64,000 bases of DNA from Gyrodactylus bullatarudis. Taxonomy: Eukaryota > Platyhelminthes > Monogenea > Gyrodactylidea > Gyrodactylidae. This document shows, in pieces, positions 22,419-34,275 of the stretch. The notes beneath the pieces are model-generated. The model was not told the origin of the DNA. It saw nothing but the letters and a program-made list of their open reading frames with translations, and searched no databases. A program made the translations under genes and the position numbers. Every line of letters starts with the position of its first letter. The first letter of the stretch is position 1. The stretch is taken from positions 493,021 to 557,020 of the forward strand of contig SSNU01000051.1 of assembly GCA_012064415.1 (NCBI GenBank). Reading direction: 5' to 3'.

Positions 22419-25400
22419 CTAATGGTAATGAATGAGCAATAGCATCTCAAAGATGACTAGGCAAGATGTAAGAGGATACTTTGAGCGGTTATTGGCCTTG
22501 GATGGATTATTGGATTTGATAAACTGAGATTTCACCAGATACTTTGGCATGGCTTCATACATGGCTGGCTTCGGCAATAAAGAGGAACTTCGAGCATAGG
22601 AAAATCCTAAATAGAGAATATCATGATAAAAAAAATCTAAATTTTGCCTCCTATTATTTAGGATTCTCTAGAAAATGACCCAAAGTTGATAATATCATAT
22701 ATTCTGATTCATTGTTGTTCTGATATCTGATCATTTTTACACACCTTCTGCATTTGTATGACGAACTCATTAGATATTTCAGATAGTCAAGAAGAAGAAT
22801 AGTTTGTTAAATAAAATGAAGCCGTAAGTTGTTAGGATAAAGAAATAAAATCTGACAAGAATTAGCAAATTTTATGTTTAAATGGGTTCAATCAACAAAA
22901 AATATTTGAGTTTCAGTGGCTATTCAGAAGAAATAAATCAAGTTTTTTGTTTTATGATGAGCTCGTCGCACAACTGATGAAGGCGACACGTTTGGATGAC
23001 CAAAAATATGGGAATTTTCATAATTTGCTTTTTTTTCAAACTTTTTTAATATGAAGTTGGGAATCTATGGTTTTTACAAAAATATCATAAAGAATGTTAA
23101 TGTTTTTTTTGTATTTTACCGTTTGAAAAATATTTAAAAAGTACATTCCTTAAATTTCGATTTAGCGTCAAGTTTCAATATTTTCAGATTTTTTGAATTG
23201 AAAGTGGAATGGATGGCAAGAAGTCGTCCTTCAGGATCACAATTGGACTTGGGTATAGATTATTACCTTATTATCGAGGGATTTTGAAATTTCATTGATT
23301 TCTCATGAAGTGAAAAAATGGTCAAGAAAGCGAAAGTCAACTTCCAAACGATAATGACAGATTTAGCCTATTCCTGAAGTGACAGAGTACCTTTCAAATC
23401 AAAAAGAAGATTGATAAAACGTGAGCTTGGCGCACAATCGAAATTTTAAAAATTTCAATATTCGAATTCCTGATGAAAAGATTTGAAACTTTTGTAAAAA
23501 TCCTAGATTCCCAAGTTCATATCAGCTCTGCTTTAATTCCATAGAAACACTAATATAATAGGGGGGTTTTTCATCTTAACGGAATGACATGAGGTCACCT
23601 AAGGAGGTGATAAGGTTAAAATATTTGACAAACTTCGAAAGTTTTGAAACTTTGACTCCTCGGGAATTTGCTCTGTAAGTTGAAAAAGGAAATATCTTTA
23701 TAAAGGAGACAGACACCAAATGTAGTGTAGGCTTGAGGAGACTCACGAATAAGCGATGAAATATCACTGATCTCTCCACCAGTTGGCAGGTTAACCGAAC
23801 ACTTGTAGTCTGTAAAGTCTAATTCTTGGAGATTATTCAGATAGATTTTACTTTCACAAATGTCATCATGACGTCTTTCGCAGTCCTCTTCAGACGAGAC
23901 TTGAAAAGGAAGTAAGATTTTTTATTATTTGTACATTCCTCTAGGCTAGAATAGGCCAAATAGAGCAATCCCTGCTAATTCATACTGAAAAAATATGAAG
24001 CTTCGTATCTTTTATTCAATTCAAACTTGGAATTTTTTGTACTCGATATGTTCGAATTAGCAAGGATTGCTATGCTAATTGACACTGAAATTATTGAGCA
24101 TACACTTGGTCTATGAGATGTATGCTTTTTCAGTACGAATTAGCTACAGAATATATAATAATAATCTTGTCAGAAACTTTAATCTCATACCGTTGCAGTA
24201 TCAACTTATCAGAATATAAAACATCATCGTTCAATCTTCATAACATAATTTATAAATATGAAGTTATTTTTGAATTTATATTAGAATGAGAAAAAACCAG
24301 TGTTGTCAATCGCAGTCTTTTTGATTTCAAAGTGATATCATGGCAGAACGTTTATCTAATGATCTTATTCCTCCCCCAGGTCACACTGAAGCAAATGGTG
24401 GTACAAATGTCGCCGTCAATGTCCTGGCGTGGTCATCATGTTGCGACCGTTTCAACATTTCCAATAACTCATTGATGATCCGGTCTTTCATCTCATTAGG
24501 TAGGACATTGACGGCGACATTTTTACCACCATTTGCTTCAGTGTGACCTGGGGGAGGAATAAGATCATTAGATAAACGTTCTGCCATGATATCACTTTGA
24601 AATCAAAAAGACTGCCTAATGCTTCGGCGTGTTTTTAACCCTTCCGTAGCCATTGTACCCTGGAGGGAACATTGCATTCAAAATGCATTTTTAGATCCAA
24701 AATTTGCATTTTCACAAAAAGTTTTATTCTTATTCTATTATTTAAGAAATGCTCTTTAAGATGATATAAAAACCAACTATATTTTTGATTTTTAAAAATT
24801 AAAAAATTTACATTGAAAATCGGAAAATTCAAAAAATAATTTTTTCCAAAATTGGATATATTGAATGAACTTTAAAAATCCTTATCGAAATAATGAAGAG
24901 TAGAAAAAAATCATCTAAATAATATAGCTTTTCTTTTACATGTTCCTGCAATAATCAACTTTATATCTTATTTCGTTGCAGAGATATTCTTAATTGAAAT
25001 CCTGTTCCCATGGGGGTACACTGGCATCCCCAAGATCATCATTCATGAATCCCTTAGAAACATTGAGAATTTTTAAAAACCTAAACTAATGACAGGGTCT
25101 TTTCTTTAACCAATAAGAATATTCTGACTAAAGAATATTATCGAAATAAGTACAATTATCATAATATAGGAGTTTATTTCATTGCAAATAATGAGTCTCA
25201 TTGATAATATCAACCCTGATGTCAGTGCTATGGAGGATTGTGAACCAGATGAATCCTGCTTGGAAATACAAGAGGATTTACTTTCTGATGAAGAAGAAAT
25301 CATTTATACCCACAACAGGACACTGAAGTGGGAAAATAGAGATATGAAGGAACCCATAACTGATTTCAGATCACCTCCCGAATTGGACCGATCAAGCAGA

Positions 25401-28400
25401 ACAGTTCTAGAATGTTTTTAAGAATTCATCACTGACGAGATGCTAGATCTTTGCTTGGAAGAGAGTGAGAAATATGCATTGCAGAACTCAGGCCAAAGTT
25501 TAAACTTGACCAAACAAGAGCTCCGTCAGATAATTGGCATGCATATAGAAGAAACGAAGAGAGACAAAATTTGGAAGATTAGAAAATGGGTTGATATGTT
25601 CAATATGTCTTGCATTACTTCAAGAGATCCAGATGAATTTCAATCGATTGATGAACTGATGATTCCAACAAAAGATAAATCCATTAGATAACATTTTTAG
25701 GAAAATTTTGTCCAGTACGACAGTACATAAAGGGTAAACCCAATTCCTGGGGAATAAAAGTGTGGGCTCGTTGTGGACCCGATGGATATATCTACGAATT
25801 TCATCCGTATCAAAGGGCAAATAATGAAAAGTATCGAATAGGTCTTGGTGGTGATGTTGTATTTAAGCTCATTGCAAACCTTCCTGATCATCAAAATTTC
25901 AAAATATTTGCTGATAATTTTTTTTCAATTGTAGACCTGGTTTACTCATCAGCCGAGCCTGGGGTCCTTAAAAAAGTTTATGAAAAAAAGAGCAAATCCT
26001 TCAAGACCGTGGAGAAGCCCAAAGTTATTTCCCTATACAACAAATTGATGGGTGGTGTTGATCTACACGACTCCTTAGTTGCTCGTTATAGGCCATCATA
26101 TAAATGTCAAAAGTGGTACTTATATATATTTTGGCAAACTATAGTTAGTGCTGGAGTTAACTCTTATGTATTATATAAAAATAGCTTCATAAACAGAGGA
26201 GGTGATCCTAAAAAAGTTTTATCCAGAAGAAAATTTCTTGTTGATCTCGCAATTACTCTGATGAACTCTAGTCAATCGTTGAAAAGAGGTCGTCCAACTC
26301 TAGAGGATTCAAATATAGAAGAACCACTTGCTAAGAAGAAGCCTCGTGTACCAAATCCTCCAGACGACGTGGTGAGAGACAGTCATTGGCCGTCCCACTC
26401 TACTCGTGAAGACAGAGGAAGATGTAAAAAATGTGGCCAAAAGACACAAATATACTGTTCAAAGTGTAAAGTTAAATTGTGTTTTGTTCAGAACCGTGAA
26501 TGTTTCACAGAATACAATAAATAAAATTTTTCTATTTAAAAATTATTTTGTCACTTACAAGTAGATTGATCTTAGGCATGCCGTTGTACCCTCTTGAACA
26601 TGAAATATTTTAAAAACTATAAGTCTTAGAAAAAAACTAATTGTACCATTGAATTCAGAAACTTTGATTTGGTCATAAAATATTTTTTTTCTTGAAAAAA
26701 AATTTTCCCTGGCTACGGAAGGGTTAAACAATTTTATTTATTTATATTTACTTTTGTTTTATTCTCTCCCCACTCTTTGCTTATTCGAATACAATTATAT
26801 TATATTCGTTACTTTTATTCATTAACTTTACTAAGATCACTACAGAACTAACGAATGCAAACTCTTTCCTTGGGGTATTTCTCAAATCGACGACAAGGGC
26901 TGTGGGTCAATTCGGTCCAAGACTTTGTCCGACGATTAAAATATTGCCAGGTTGGTTTCTTCTTAGGATTTGACGTGACCTGACAGACCAAAATTGTTCG
27001 CTGTCCAAGCTCCTGTCGTAGACTCTTGTTCAGCATTTTCACATCTGGTGGATCTAGGTGAATAAAATCTTCTTTTTTACAAATTGGCTACAGACCGATT
27101 TTTATAACCCAATTTTACTGATAATTTTATTGACAAGTGCTAGATATGACAAAATTCAAATTTGGAAATGCATCAAATTTCCATTTTTTCAAATTTTGAG
27201 CCCAAAATTATTGTCGATTTCGAAGATTTGAAGATGTTGAATGCTGATATTTGGGATCAACATTAGAGGAAGATTTCGAATTTGGCCATAGAGGTTGGGA
27301 GAAACTTGCTGTTTCCAAGAAAAAGTTCAAAGTTGGATAATTTTTCTTCGGGATAATCAGAAATTTCATTTCCCATAATTATGACGAATTCCTGTGAATT
27401 TCTGCAGGCAATTTAGAATTCTTTTGATAATGCTAATCCAAAAACATCAGCACTTCAAATCTTGGAAATCGAGAATAATTTGAGCTCAAAGATTGAAAAA
27501 GTGAGGCATTTTTGAGATGCCAAAATTGGTCAAAATGGTTAAGTGCTTGCCCAGCCAGCATTTGACTAGAGGTTCGATTCTCAGAGAAGGCTAACTGACG
27601 ATTCCTAATTAGGGTTAAACGATAGTAGAAGTCGTCACTTCATCTTTGAATGTCTGTAAGATAAATATTAGTACAAGTCTCAATAGAGACTAGTACCTCT
27701 CGGCTTGCTCAAGATAAGGCTGATAGTTGGCTAATAGAGAGGCTTCTTCCTGTCAACATACTTTATAAGCATTATTCAGGATCGTTTGATAGCAAAAAGT
27801 TAATATTAAATTCTAATCTTCCCTACTCAAAAAATAGTATTTTCATAGTTCTTGGATTTTGAGCTATATAACAAAATTCCTGTTGAATAAAGAAAGAAGC
27901 TTAGGCCAGTCATTTCACAAATAAAGGATAATAAAACAAGGTTGAGTCCATACAGTAAAAAGAAATTCTCAAATGGCCAAAAAGTGGACATTTTGAATGT
28001 ATATTTATACTGTATTGATGTAGAAAAAGTACAAATTAGATGATTCACATCGATAGAGACTTGATATCCTCATTAAATGCGCAAAGTAAATGGATACATA
28101 CACATAACTCTTGATGATAATTCCCATAATTCACTGATGATTTACATTAACTTGTGTGTATTTTATTTGGATCTTCCAAACTAATCTATATGTATTTAGA
28201 AGAGAAACATTTATTAATCTCCCAAATGCCTGTGGTTATACTGAATGCATAGATTTTGTCTCCCTGAATCTCTTGGGATGATAACTCTTTTATCCCAACA
28301 AGACTGAGACATGAGTTTAAATATTAGGTTGTGCGATAAGTAATGGGACTCCAACTTGAACAAAGGTTTTATCCTCCAAAACTAATATGAATCCGAAGAA

Positions 28401-30216
28401 ATTTGGCCTAATTAGAAAGATAATTAATCATTCTCTATTTGTTTGATCTTATTAGATATTTCTAGAATTGAAAAACATCAATATTTTTGAGCATTTTGAT
28501 TAGAAAGGTTTTCGGCAGATTGCCAGATATGCGTGTTGCTTTGGAACTGGGCCGTCAGAGAGAACTTTCAAATGCATAAATCCATTTTTAAAGATTCAAT
28601 TAAGCGTTCTAGAGCATTCAGGTTTCATAAAAATATCCGAGATTCTGTAGACTCATTTCTCTTGAGGACAACATGAAACCCCATTTCAGAAAAGAGATAA
28701 AAACTTTTTTCAGGAGGAGCATTTTGATTTCATAGGTCATTTCCCTAATACTAATAGTAGTAATTAATATTAATTATAAGTCTATATTAACTTTGTGAAA
28801 TTTTTTTACCAGAAAACTATAAATCAAATTAAAATATGGATGAGTTTTTTCCCTGGTAACGAGCGGGTTAATGCTTTCAATGTCTCATTGAAATGCAAAA
28901 AGTTCATATAGAACTGAACGAGGTTTAGTAACAGATGTTGTTCAACATTGATTTAGAGCTAATTTCATCATTTTCCTCAATAAGATGCATTCGAAAAAAG
29001 TGGGTATTTTTAGATGACAATTCAATAATTTTTTCAACAGTTGGATTGGATAAGAATACAATCTAAAGAATTATAAAGTACTATAGGCTTACAACATGAT
29101 AAGACCGAGAGTAATTCCCTGTCAAAATGAATCATTGCATCGAGAAGGACTGTAAAGGGGATGGATTTCACTGTAATATTGAGTTATATTTTAATGATTT
29201 TATTAAATAATTTTACTTATAAGTAGTTTAACTATTATCTGTGAAATTTTGATAGGTCTTAGTTTAAGACCTAACGTTGTGAAATATCATTTTAAGGTCT
29301 TGAAAATTGATTTTAGCGTTCTGAAACTTGAGGCCCTAGTTATCACTTACAATGAATATTAAGGCCGACTTGATACTTTAATGGATTGCCAACTCCGTTA
29401 GATCCGATACAAATGATTTTGCCGTTCATAGCCTTTTGTAGTTGCTTTATTTCCAAGTTTCCATTCCTATCTATGACATAGTCAATATTTTCTGCAAGGA
29501 AAAAGACATTTCATATTATTAAAATGTATCAAAATAGAGTATCCCTCTTGTGGTTAGATTAGAATGGCTACAAGAAGAATGTAACAGAATCCATTCAACT
29601 TACCCGTAAGATTCAAATTACGAAAAAAGTCCTGGAGGGGAATTTGCTTAATCAGAAATGTTGAACTGGTAAAGAAGAAGTCTACCCTCGGCCTTGGTTT
29701 TCCATTCATGTGACAGGCCAATGTTAGGGAATTTCCATCGTGGAGTGGATCTCTCACAGAGGGATATTGTGACATTACCGGTGGGATATTGATGCTGAGA
29801 AAGATGGTGTTCAATAGGATGAATCTACCACCGGGATTATGCCAACATTGATACTCGCCTTCGTCAGTTAGATGGACAGGGTGTATAACCAGGGAATGGG
29901 ATATAACGATAGGATAACCATTGGTTGATAGGGAGAATTTTTCATTCTTTGTTATCTTGCGAGAGCCATGAGTGAGAATTTGGCGTTTACCACGTTTCCA
30001 CATGATATCTTTTAGATCCTAAGTTGAAATGGAATTATAAATTTGTGTAACTACTTGCAAGTATATTTGAATAGATTATTTCAAAACTTACAAATTCTTT
30101 CGGTAATCTACAATTAAATGTGGTTTTGGTCCCATTAACAACGGTAATCCTTTCAAAACTTGTGTCTTGTGTCAGAGTTTGGTAAGCCAACATCAAGTTT
30201 TGGATCTGAGCGAAAC
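22419..30216 (-). CDS. Ig-superfamily cell-surface protein, probably GPI-anchored (5' end missing)
   Basis: Five exons on the minus strand with matching phases: 30216-30092, 30018-29604, 29491-29351, 23899-23747 and 22606-22419, about 340 codons. Exon 1 enters in phase 1; the introns are phase 0, 1, 1 and 1. Ig domain 1 spans exons 1-2 (TFNCRLP, IMWKRG with the core Trp, LTDEGEYQCW). Ig domain 2 spans exons 2-3 (LTLACHMNGKP, then LEIKQLQKAMNGKIICIGSN). Exon 4 encodes a stalk with three cysteines. The last exon ends in a hydrophobic tail (CLVIFEMLLL) directly before the stop, as in GPI-anchor signals. Splice sites are good: GTAAGT, GTAAGT, GTAAGT and GTGAGT donors with pyrimidine-rich acceptors, the weakest being the exon 4 acceptor. 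The signal-peptide exon was not found upstream. The 5.4 kb intron 3 carries several mobile elements. A role in adhesion or recognition at the cell surface is inferred from the architecture. Confidence 0.75.
22607..23746 (-). other. Ig gene intron 4
   Basis: 1.14 kb between GTGAGT and a TTTAG acceptor; contains a family B foldback. Confidence 0.6.
23041..23535. mobile_element. Family B foldback (MITE-like)
   Basis: The left arm starts near 23048 with ATATGAAGTTGGGAATCTAT; the right arm ends with its complement (CTAGATTCCCAAGTTCATAT) and a CTTTA terminus at 23535. The left outermost bases are eroded. Same family as the elements at 37261, 49170, 56029 and 60050. No coding capacity. Confidence 0.6.
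24312..24615. repeat. Near-perfect 114-bp-arm inverted duplication
   Basis: Arms at 24312-24425 and 24502-24615 are reverse complements with a single mismatch, separated by 76 bp. Both strands therefore open with the same protein start (MAERLSNDLIPPPGHTEANG). Read on the minus strand, the frame continues without a stop through the spacer (PNEMKDRIINELLEMLKRSQ) before entering the antisense of the other arm. The spacer reads as plausible amphipathic-helix coding sequence only in that direction. This looks like a cDNA 5' end joined to its own inverted copy. The parent gene is not recognised. It lies in intron 3 of the Ig gene, 19 bp from a piggyBac end. Confidence 0.85.
24635..26727 (+). mobile_element. 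piggyBac element with intact ends
   Basis: Bounded by TTAA target duplications at 24635-24638 and 26724-26727. The 14-bp terminal inverted repeats CCCTTCCGTAGCCA (24639-24652) and TGGCTACGGAAGGG (26710-26723) match perfectly. Body 2,085 bp. The transposase inside is broken, so the copy would need help in trans. Related solo ends are present at 35601-35630 (same sequence) and, more diverged, at 28852-28871. Confidence 0.9.
25182..26524 (+). pseudogene. piggyBac transposase, broken and internally deleted
   Basis: Begins MSLIDNINPDVSAMEDCEPD with an acidic N-terminus as in PGBD proteins. The frame is cut by stops at 25419-25421 and 25689-25691 and then shifts. SIDELMIP (about 25645-25668) carries the first catalytic Asp, FADNFFS (about 25907) the second and GGVDLHDSL (about 26050) the third. 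The C-terminus has the cysteine cluster CKKCGQ...YCSKCK...LC...ECF. The stretch between the N-terminal domain and SIDEL, and that after FADNFFS, are too short for the family, showing internal deletions. All three aspartates survive, but no continuous protein can be made. Confidence 0.9.
26728..27520. other. Ig gene intron 3, repeat-derived part
   Basis: Includes fragments of family A interior (about 27200-27290 and 27400-27480: a block resembling ATGCTGATATTTGGGATCAA also seen near 35115 and 48640). No exon seen. Confidence 0.45.
27530..27785 (+). repeat. SINE-like repeat with tRNA-type promoter boxes
   Basis: A box-A-like ATGGTTAAGTGCTTG (27535-27549) and a good B box GGTTCGATTC (27571-27580) are spaced as in tRNA-derived SINE heads. 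Between and around them no complete tRNA cloverleaf with paired acceptor ends is apparent. Downstream is a tRNA-unrelated body with a hairpin (AGTCTCAATAGAGACT, about 27680). Called from boxes and spacing only; no second copy seen in the window. Confidence 0.45.
28322..28350 (+). mobile_element. Solo mariner-type terminus
   Basis: TA followed by TTAGGTTGTGCGATAAGTAA, a form typical of mariner terminal repeats. No partner end or transposase nearby; probably a relic. Confidence 0.45.
28852..28871. mobile_element. Diverged piggyBac terminus
   Basis: CCTGGTAACGAGCGGG followed by TTAA, a diverged form of the right end of the 24.6 kb element. Confidence 0.4.
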
Positions 30217-33200
30217 CTGGAGGGCAGAGTATTGATGAAAAAAGGTGTCAATGAATTCAGTCCAAGCCAGAGCCCCTAACTTACAATGAAGACCTATATA
30301 TATGATTTCCTACTACAATGATGTCTGTGAAAGATTGGGGGAAACAGAGTCATAACGATAAACCTCAAGAACCCGGAAGATGTCAGGACAGATGTATGGG
30401 TTAAGGAGAAATTCTTTATCAACATGTATAAAACTAGTTTGTGCTTTCGAAAAGAAATTATTCGTTGATTATTATTTTGTTGATGTCAAGGTCTAAGATG
30501 AATCAAACGTTATTTTTTAGGATCATCATTAGACAAAGAAAATATTTACTCTTATTCATTTTTTTGAAAAAACCCTTCATTTACGTGCCAAAGTCCACTT
30601 TCTATTTTTCGATCATTCTTACTGCTTGGAAATTGATAAACTAGGGTGATCCAAGATCATTTCAAAATGACGGGTTTTTACTGAAAACATGCATAAGAGT
30701 AAATATTTTATTCGTCTAATGACGATCCTGAAAAATAATGTTTGAATTAAAAAATGTCTCTAAAAATTTCCAAAAAAAATTTTTTTCGCAATTCAGTAAA
30801 AGTGTACATTTTGAATTATTTACCAAAAAATCTTTCAAAAATTTCGATACCTTGATGAAAAAATGAGATTTTAGTAAAAATCATGAATTCCCTAATTCAT
30901 CGAGAATAGCTTTATAAATACCTCGAAAATGGTGGGTTTTTCAAAAATTTAATGGCGACATTCGGCTCTCTTAGCTAATTCAGATCATGAAAAACTTCCT
31001 TTGACTACACTTCCACTTTTAAATCAATAAAAATTGTCAGTTCAGAAAATCAGATTTTGGCGCCAAATCAAAATTAGGAAAATGACCATATGTAAAAATC
31101 AAAGATTCCCAATATTAGTTTCCTAATCAGCTAAATCGGTCTCTATTTGGTTTCTTTTGGGGATGACGACTCGTGATTCACCAAAAAGCCAAAAGAAAAT
31201 AAGGATTTCCAACTTGTCAAAAATGTAGACATTCAAGAGGGAGGACCTACATTGAATTTATGGCGAATATTCGATGGGAATATCACTACAAACTCTCAAG
31301 GATAAATGTCAAATTTTCAAAGTTTATTTCTTTGCTCTTTTATTACAGACCTCTTAGATCTTTTCTCTTCTTTACTTTTCTGTGTATTTCACTTCAAAAT
31401 CTCCAAAGAAGGATATATTATTAATACGTGAATTGCATGTTATAGCTTGTTCGATGGAACTATAGTGAGCAGTTCTACTGAGTGTGTAATGATAGCTTTT
31501 CTTTGAGAAGAAAAGGACTGATTTCTGATGAGTAAAATATTTAGTTTGGTTAATAATAATGGAAGATAAACATTTGATTTGAATGTTTTCCTCTGTTTAC
31601 TCGTACTTGATCCATTCTTACATTTTAAACCAATACAAAATGTGACCCTTGATGAGATATAAGAAAAAGACTTTGGATAGAAACTTTGATGTTGAAACAC
31701 GAATGGGTCTTAAAATCTGTCGTTCACATGTCGTGTATCTTTCTGGGTTGCGAATTAGTGTGGAACCCATACACTCTAGGTTTAAGAATAACATATTCCT
31801 CTGCATCATTTTAGAATTAGAATTAGAATTTTTAACAAATTATTTTTGAACACTTTTGAGTAGAAATTTAGATTTTTAACTAAAAAATATTAAGTCTTTT
31901 TTCAAGACCTTACGTTGAAAATAATTGTTTTTATCCTAAAAATTCATTGATAGATTATATTTATACATATGAAAATATTTTCGACAATTCTTTTTACTAA
32001 AATTTAATAATTGCGCGAAAAATTAAAATGTAAGCTTTTCTTTTTCTTATATATGAAAATCCGATTTTTTCCTAAAATCGTTAGATTTTAATTTCACAGA
32101 AATTTTTCTCACAATTTGAAAAATCCTTTAGTTATTTTGGTAAAAACTATTCAAAAATCTTGATTGTTTAGTTTTTTAAAATAATAAGTTCTACCTAAAG
32201 CTATTTGCGTTATTTCTAGGGATTATCTCTCGTTGGAATTGTTTTGTTTACAAAGCATTGAAATCTTCCCAAAGGTACCGTAAGGAAGAAGCTTTTTTCG
32301 ATAAAAATGAATCTCAGTAAATTTCTTTAGCGGAAAATTTGAAAAAAAACAAGAATAAAATGGTAAAAAACTCACAAGTTAAAATGGAAAGGAACATTTG
32401 AGGATTCTTCTTGTCATGCAAAAGTAATGATACATACACTGTAATAATAATACTGATATTTAAGAATTGAGTGCAGATATCCTGAAATTATCTAAATTTT
32501 TATTGACCAATCAGATGCTTTCTTTCTAGCAAAAATTGGATCAACATTCTTGTACTTCTCTACTTTAATTATACACATGAAATTCTATTTTATGATCTAC
32601 AGTCCTTTTTGTTATTTTAGAGGGAGAAAATCTTCTTTCATCTGAAAAACATGAGTAGTTATGTGTAGTAAAACGAAAATGTAGTTGCAATGAAAATTTT
32701 TTAGGTTTTTCACTTACTTTAAGTTTATTTATCTGCTTGCAGATTCGAGTAGCTAACTAAAGAATTAAATCACTCATTGGAGTAGGGTGCAGTTGGCATT
32801 CAATTTCTATCAGACACTGACGAAAGAGGCCTAGTTTCAATTTCTCCGTTCAGGCTTTGGTCCTAACTTCTATTAACCACTTCTAGCCAAGGCTAATCTA
32901 TACCCCATCTTGTTGAGGAGAATTGAATTTTCAGCTGTACTCTAACCGAAACTACCACCTTTGCTCCTCAAGAGGCTTCAGGATCCTACTTACAACGCTT
33001 CATCCCTTGAGACACAGATTTCAACTCAATTTTAGCCTCAAGATATCCCAGATTATTCCTATTATTTCAATTTATGAACCAGATATTCATAACTATTTTA
33101 AAAAATTTTTTTAATAAAAATCTCATACATATAAGTTTCGCCGAATGCAAAATTTTGTCAAAATAGAAGAGAATTTTGAAGCCATTTTAAATTTTTTCTA

Positions 33201-34023
33201 TCAATTGATCTAAAAATCTCTAATTTTTGTATCCCATCAAAACTCAAATGTCTGTCTTCTTCAAGAGAGAACTCTTCCTTTATTTATCCATTTCAGTTTC
33301 CTTGTTGTAAAAGAAACGAAACTTGAAATTTTTTTTCGCCTTATCTGGACTCTTGAAAATGAAATGTATAAACAAATTTTAGTTCATTCTATACAAACAC
33401 AAATATACACTCTTGACAATATTTGGTGTCCCAATTTACTTATTATTATTTGAGTTATATAAGAATATCTCACATTATTTACATATGTAGGATTTCCTCT
33501 CCCAAAAGGCCAAAATTGTGAAATTTGTTTTCAAATGGAATGTGAGTGGAAAAGCAAGTTTTAAATTTATTATTGGGAAAGAGGGAGTCAGAGATCATCG
33601 TCATGCCACTACTACACTACTGTCCCATGAGGATCTATTTACACACTTACACAGATGGGCCAACTACTGGAATGTAAGAAATCACTGCTCTCTAAATTAG
33701 CAATCATTAAGCAAAATACGACGAGGCCTTTTAGTTAGTCAGCGAATAATAACTCAATAAACAGTATTGAGATATGCTTTGATATTCATATTGAATATTT
33801 AACATTTGTTTTTTAGGATTGTGAATGGTCAAGGAAATCGAATTTAAAGTTTTGAGAAAACTGTCGTACCTCTGGAACATGTAAATGTCTCAATTTTTAC
33901 GCATTGATCGGAATCAGGATAAGAATCGGGTGATTCAGTGACATAAAAAAACTAGTTTCCCGGGATAACTCTTCATTAGATGCAGATGAAAATCGACGCG
34001 GGTCTTTTGGTTTCCAACAGAAT
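30217..34023. other. Gene-poor stretch upstream of the Ig exons
   Basis: Should contain the missing signal-peptide exon of the Ig gene if that gene starts in this window, but none was convincing. Pieces of family B arms occur at about 30875-30915 and 31085-31115. A GC-richer patch at 32740-33060 was read in six frames without a recognisable exon. Open frames at 30441, 31618/31649 and 33518 have no family motif. Confidence 0.4.
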
Positions 34024-34032
34024 CGAATAAAC

Positions 34033-34038
34033 TTTATT
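34033..34038 (-). terminator. Candidate polyA signal of the receptor gene
   Basis: AATAAA on the minus strand about 240 bp beyond the stop codon at 34276. Confidence 0.35.
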
Positions 34039-34275
34039 CAAAATAAAAATATATAATCCTGATCTAATAATAAATAAAGACTCTAAAGTTTATGAGGATT
34101 TTGGCTAAACTTCTTTTAAAATTCTGTGAGTTTCTCAAAACTTTTACGTTCTCATGGGTATTTCAAGAGGTTTTCCAAATATTAAGACCAATTGTATCAT
34201 GTATGAGAGGGAATATTTATTCGTTATCGTTAATCTTTTTAATGTACTCTTTTATGTGTACTGCCAAAAGGGTCT

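Noticed and set aside
27530..27600. Functional tRNA gene
   Set aside because: B box is good, but acceptor and anticodon stems do not form; interpreted as a SINE-type head instead.
30283..30322. 40-bp candidate exon on the - strand between CTTTCACAG and GTAAGT, next to the Ig exons
   Set aside because: Splice sites look good, but its only open frame (phase 1 in, phase 2 out) does not join exon 1 of the Ig gene, and the other frames contain stops. It could be a noncoding or alternative exon.
31618..31849. Overlapping open frames on both strands
   Set aside because: No recognised family, no splice support, and neither joins the flanking Ig or receptor models in frame.
33518..33700. 60-residue open frame on the + strand
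   Set aside because: Considered as a transposase fragment but no catalytic motif or element end was found.
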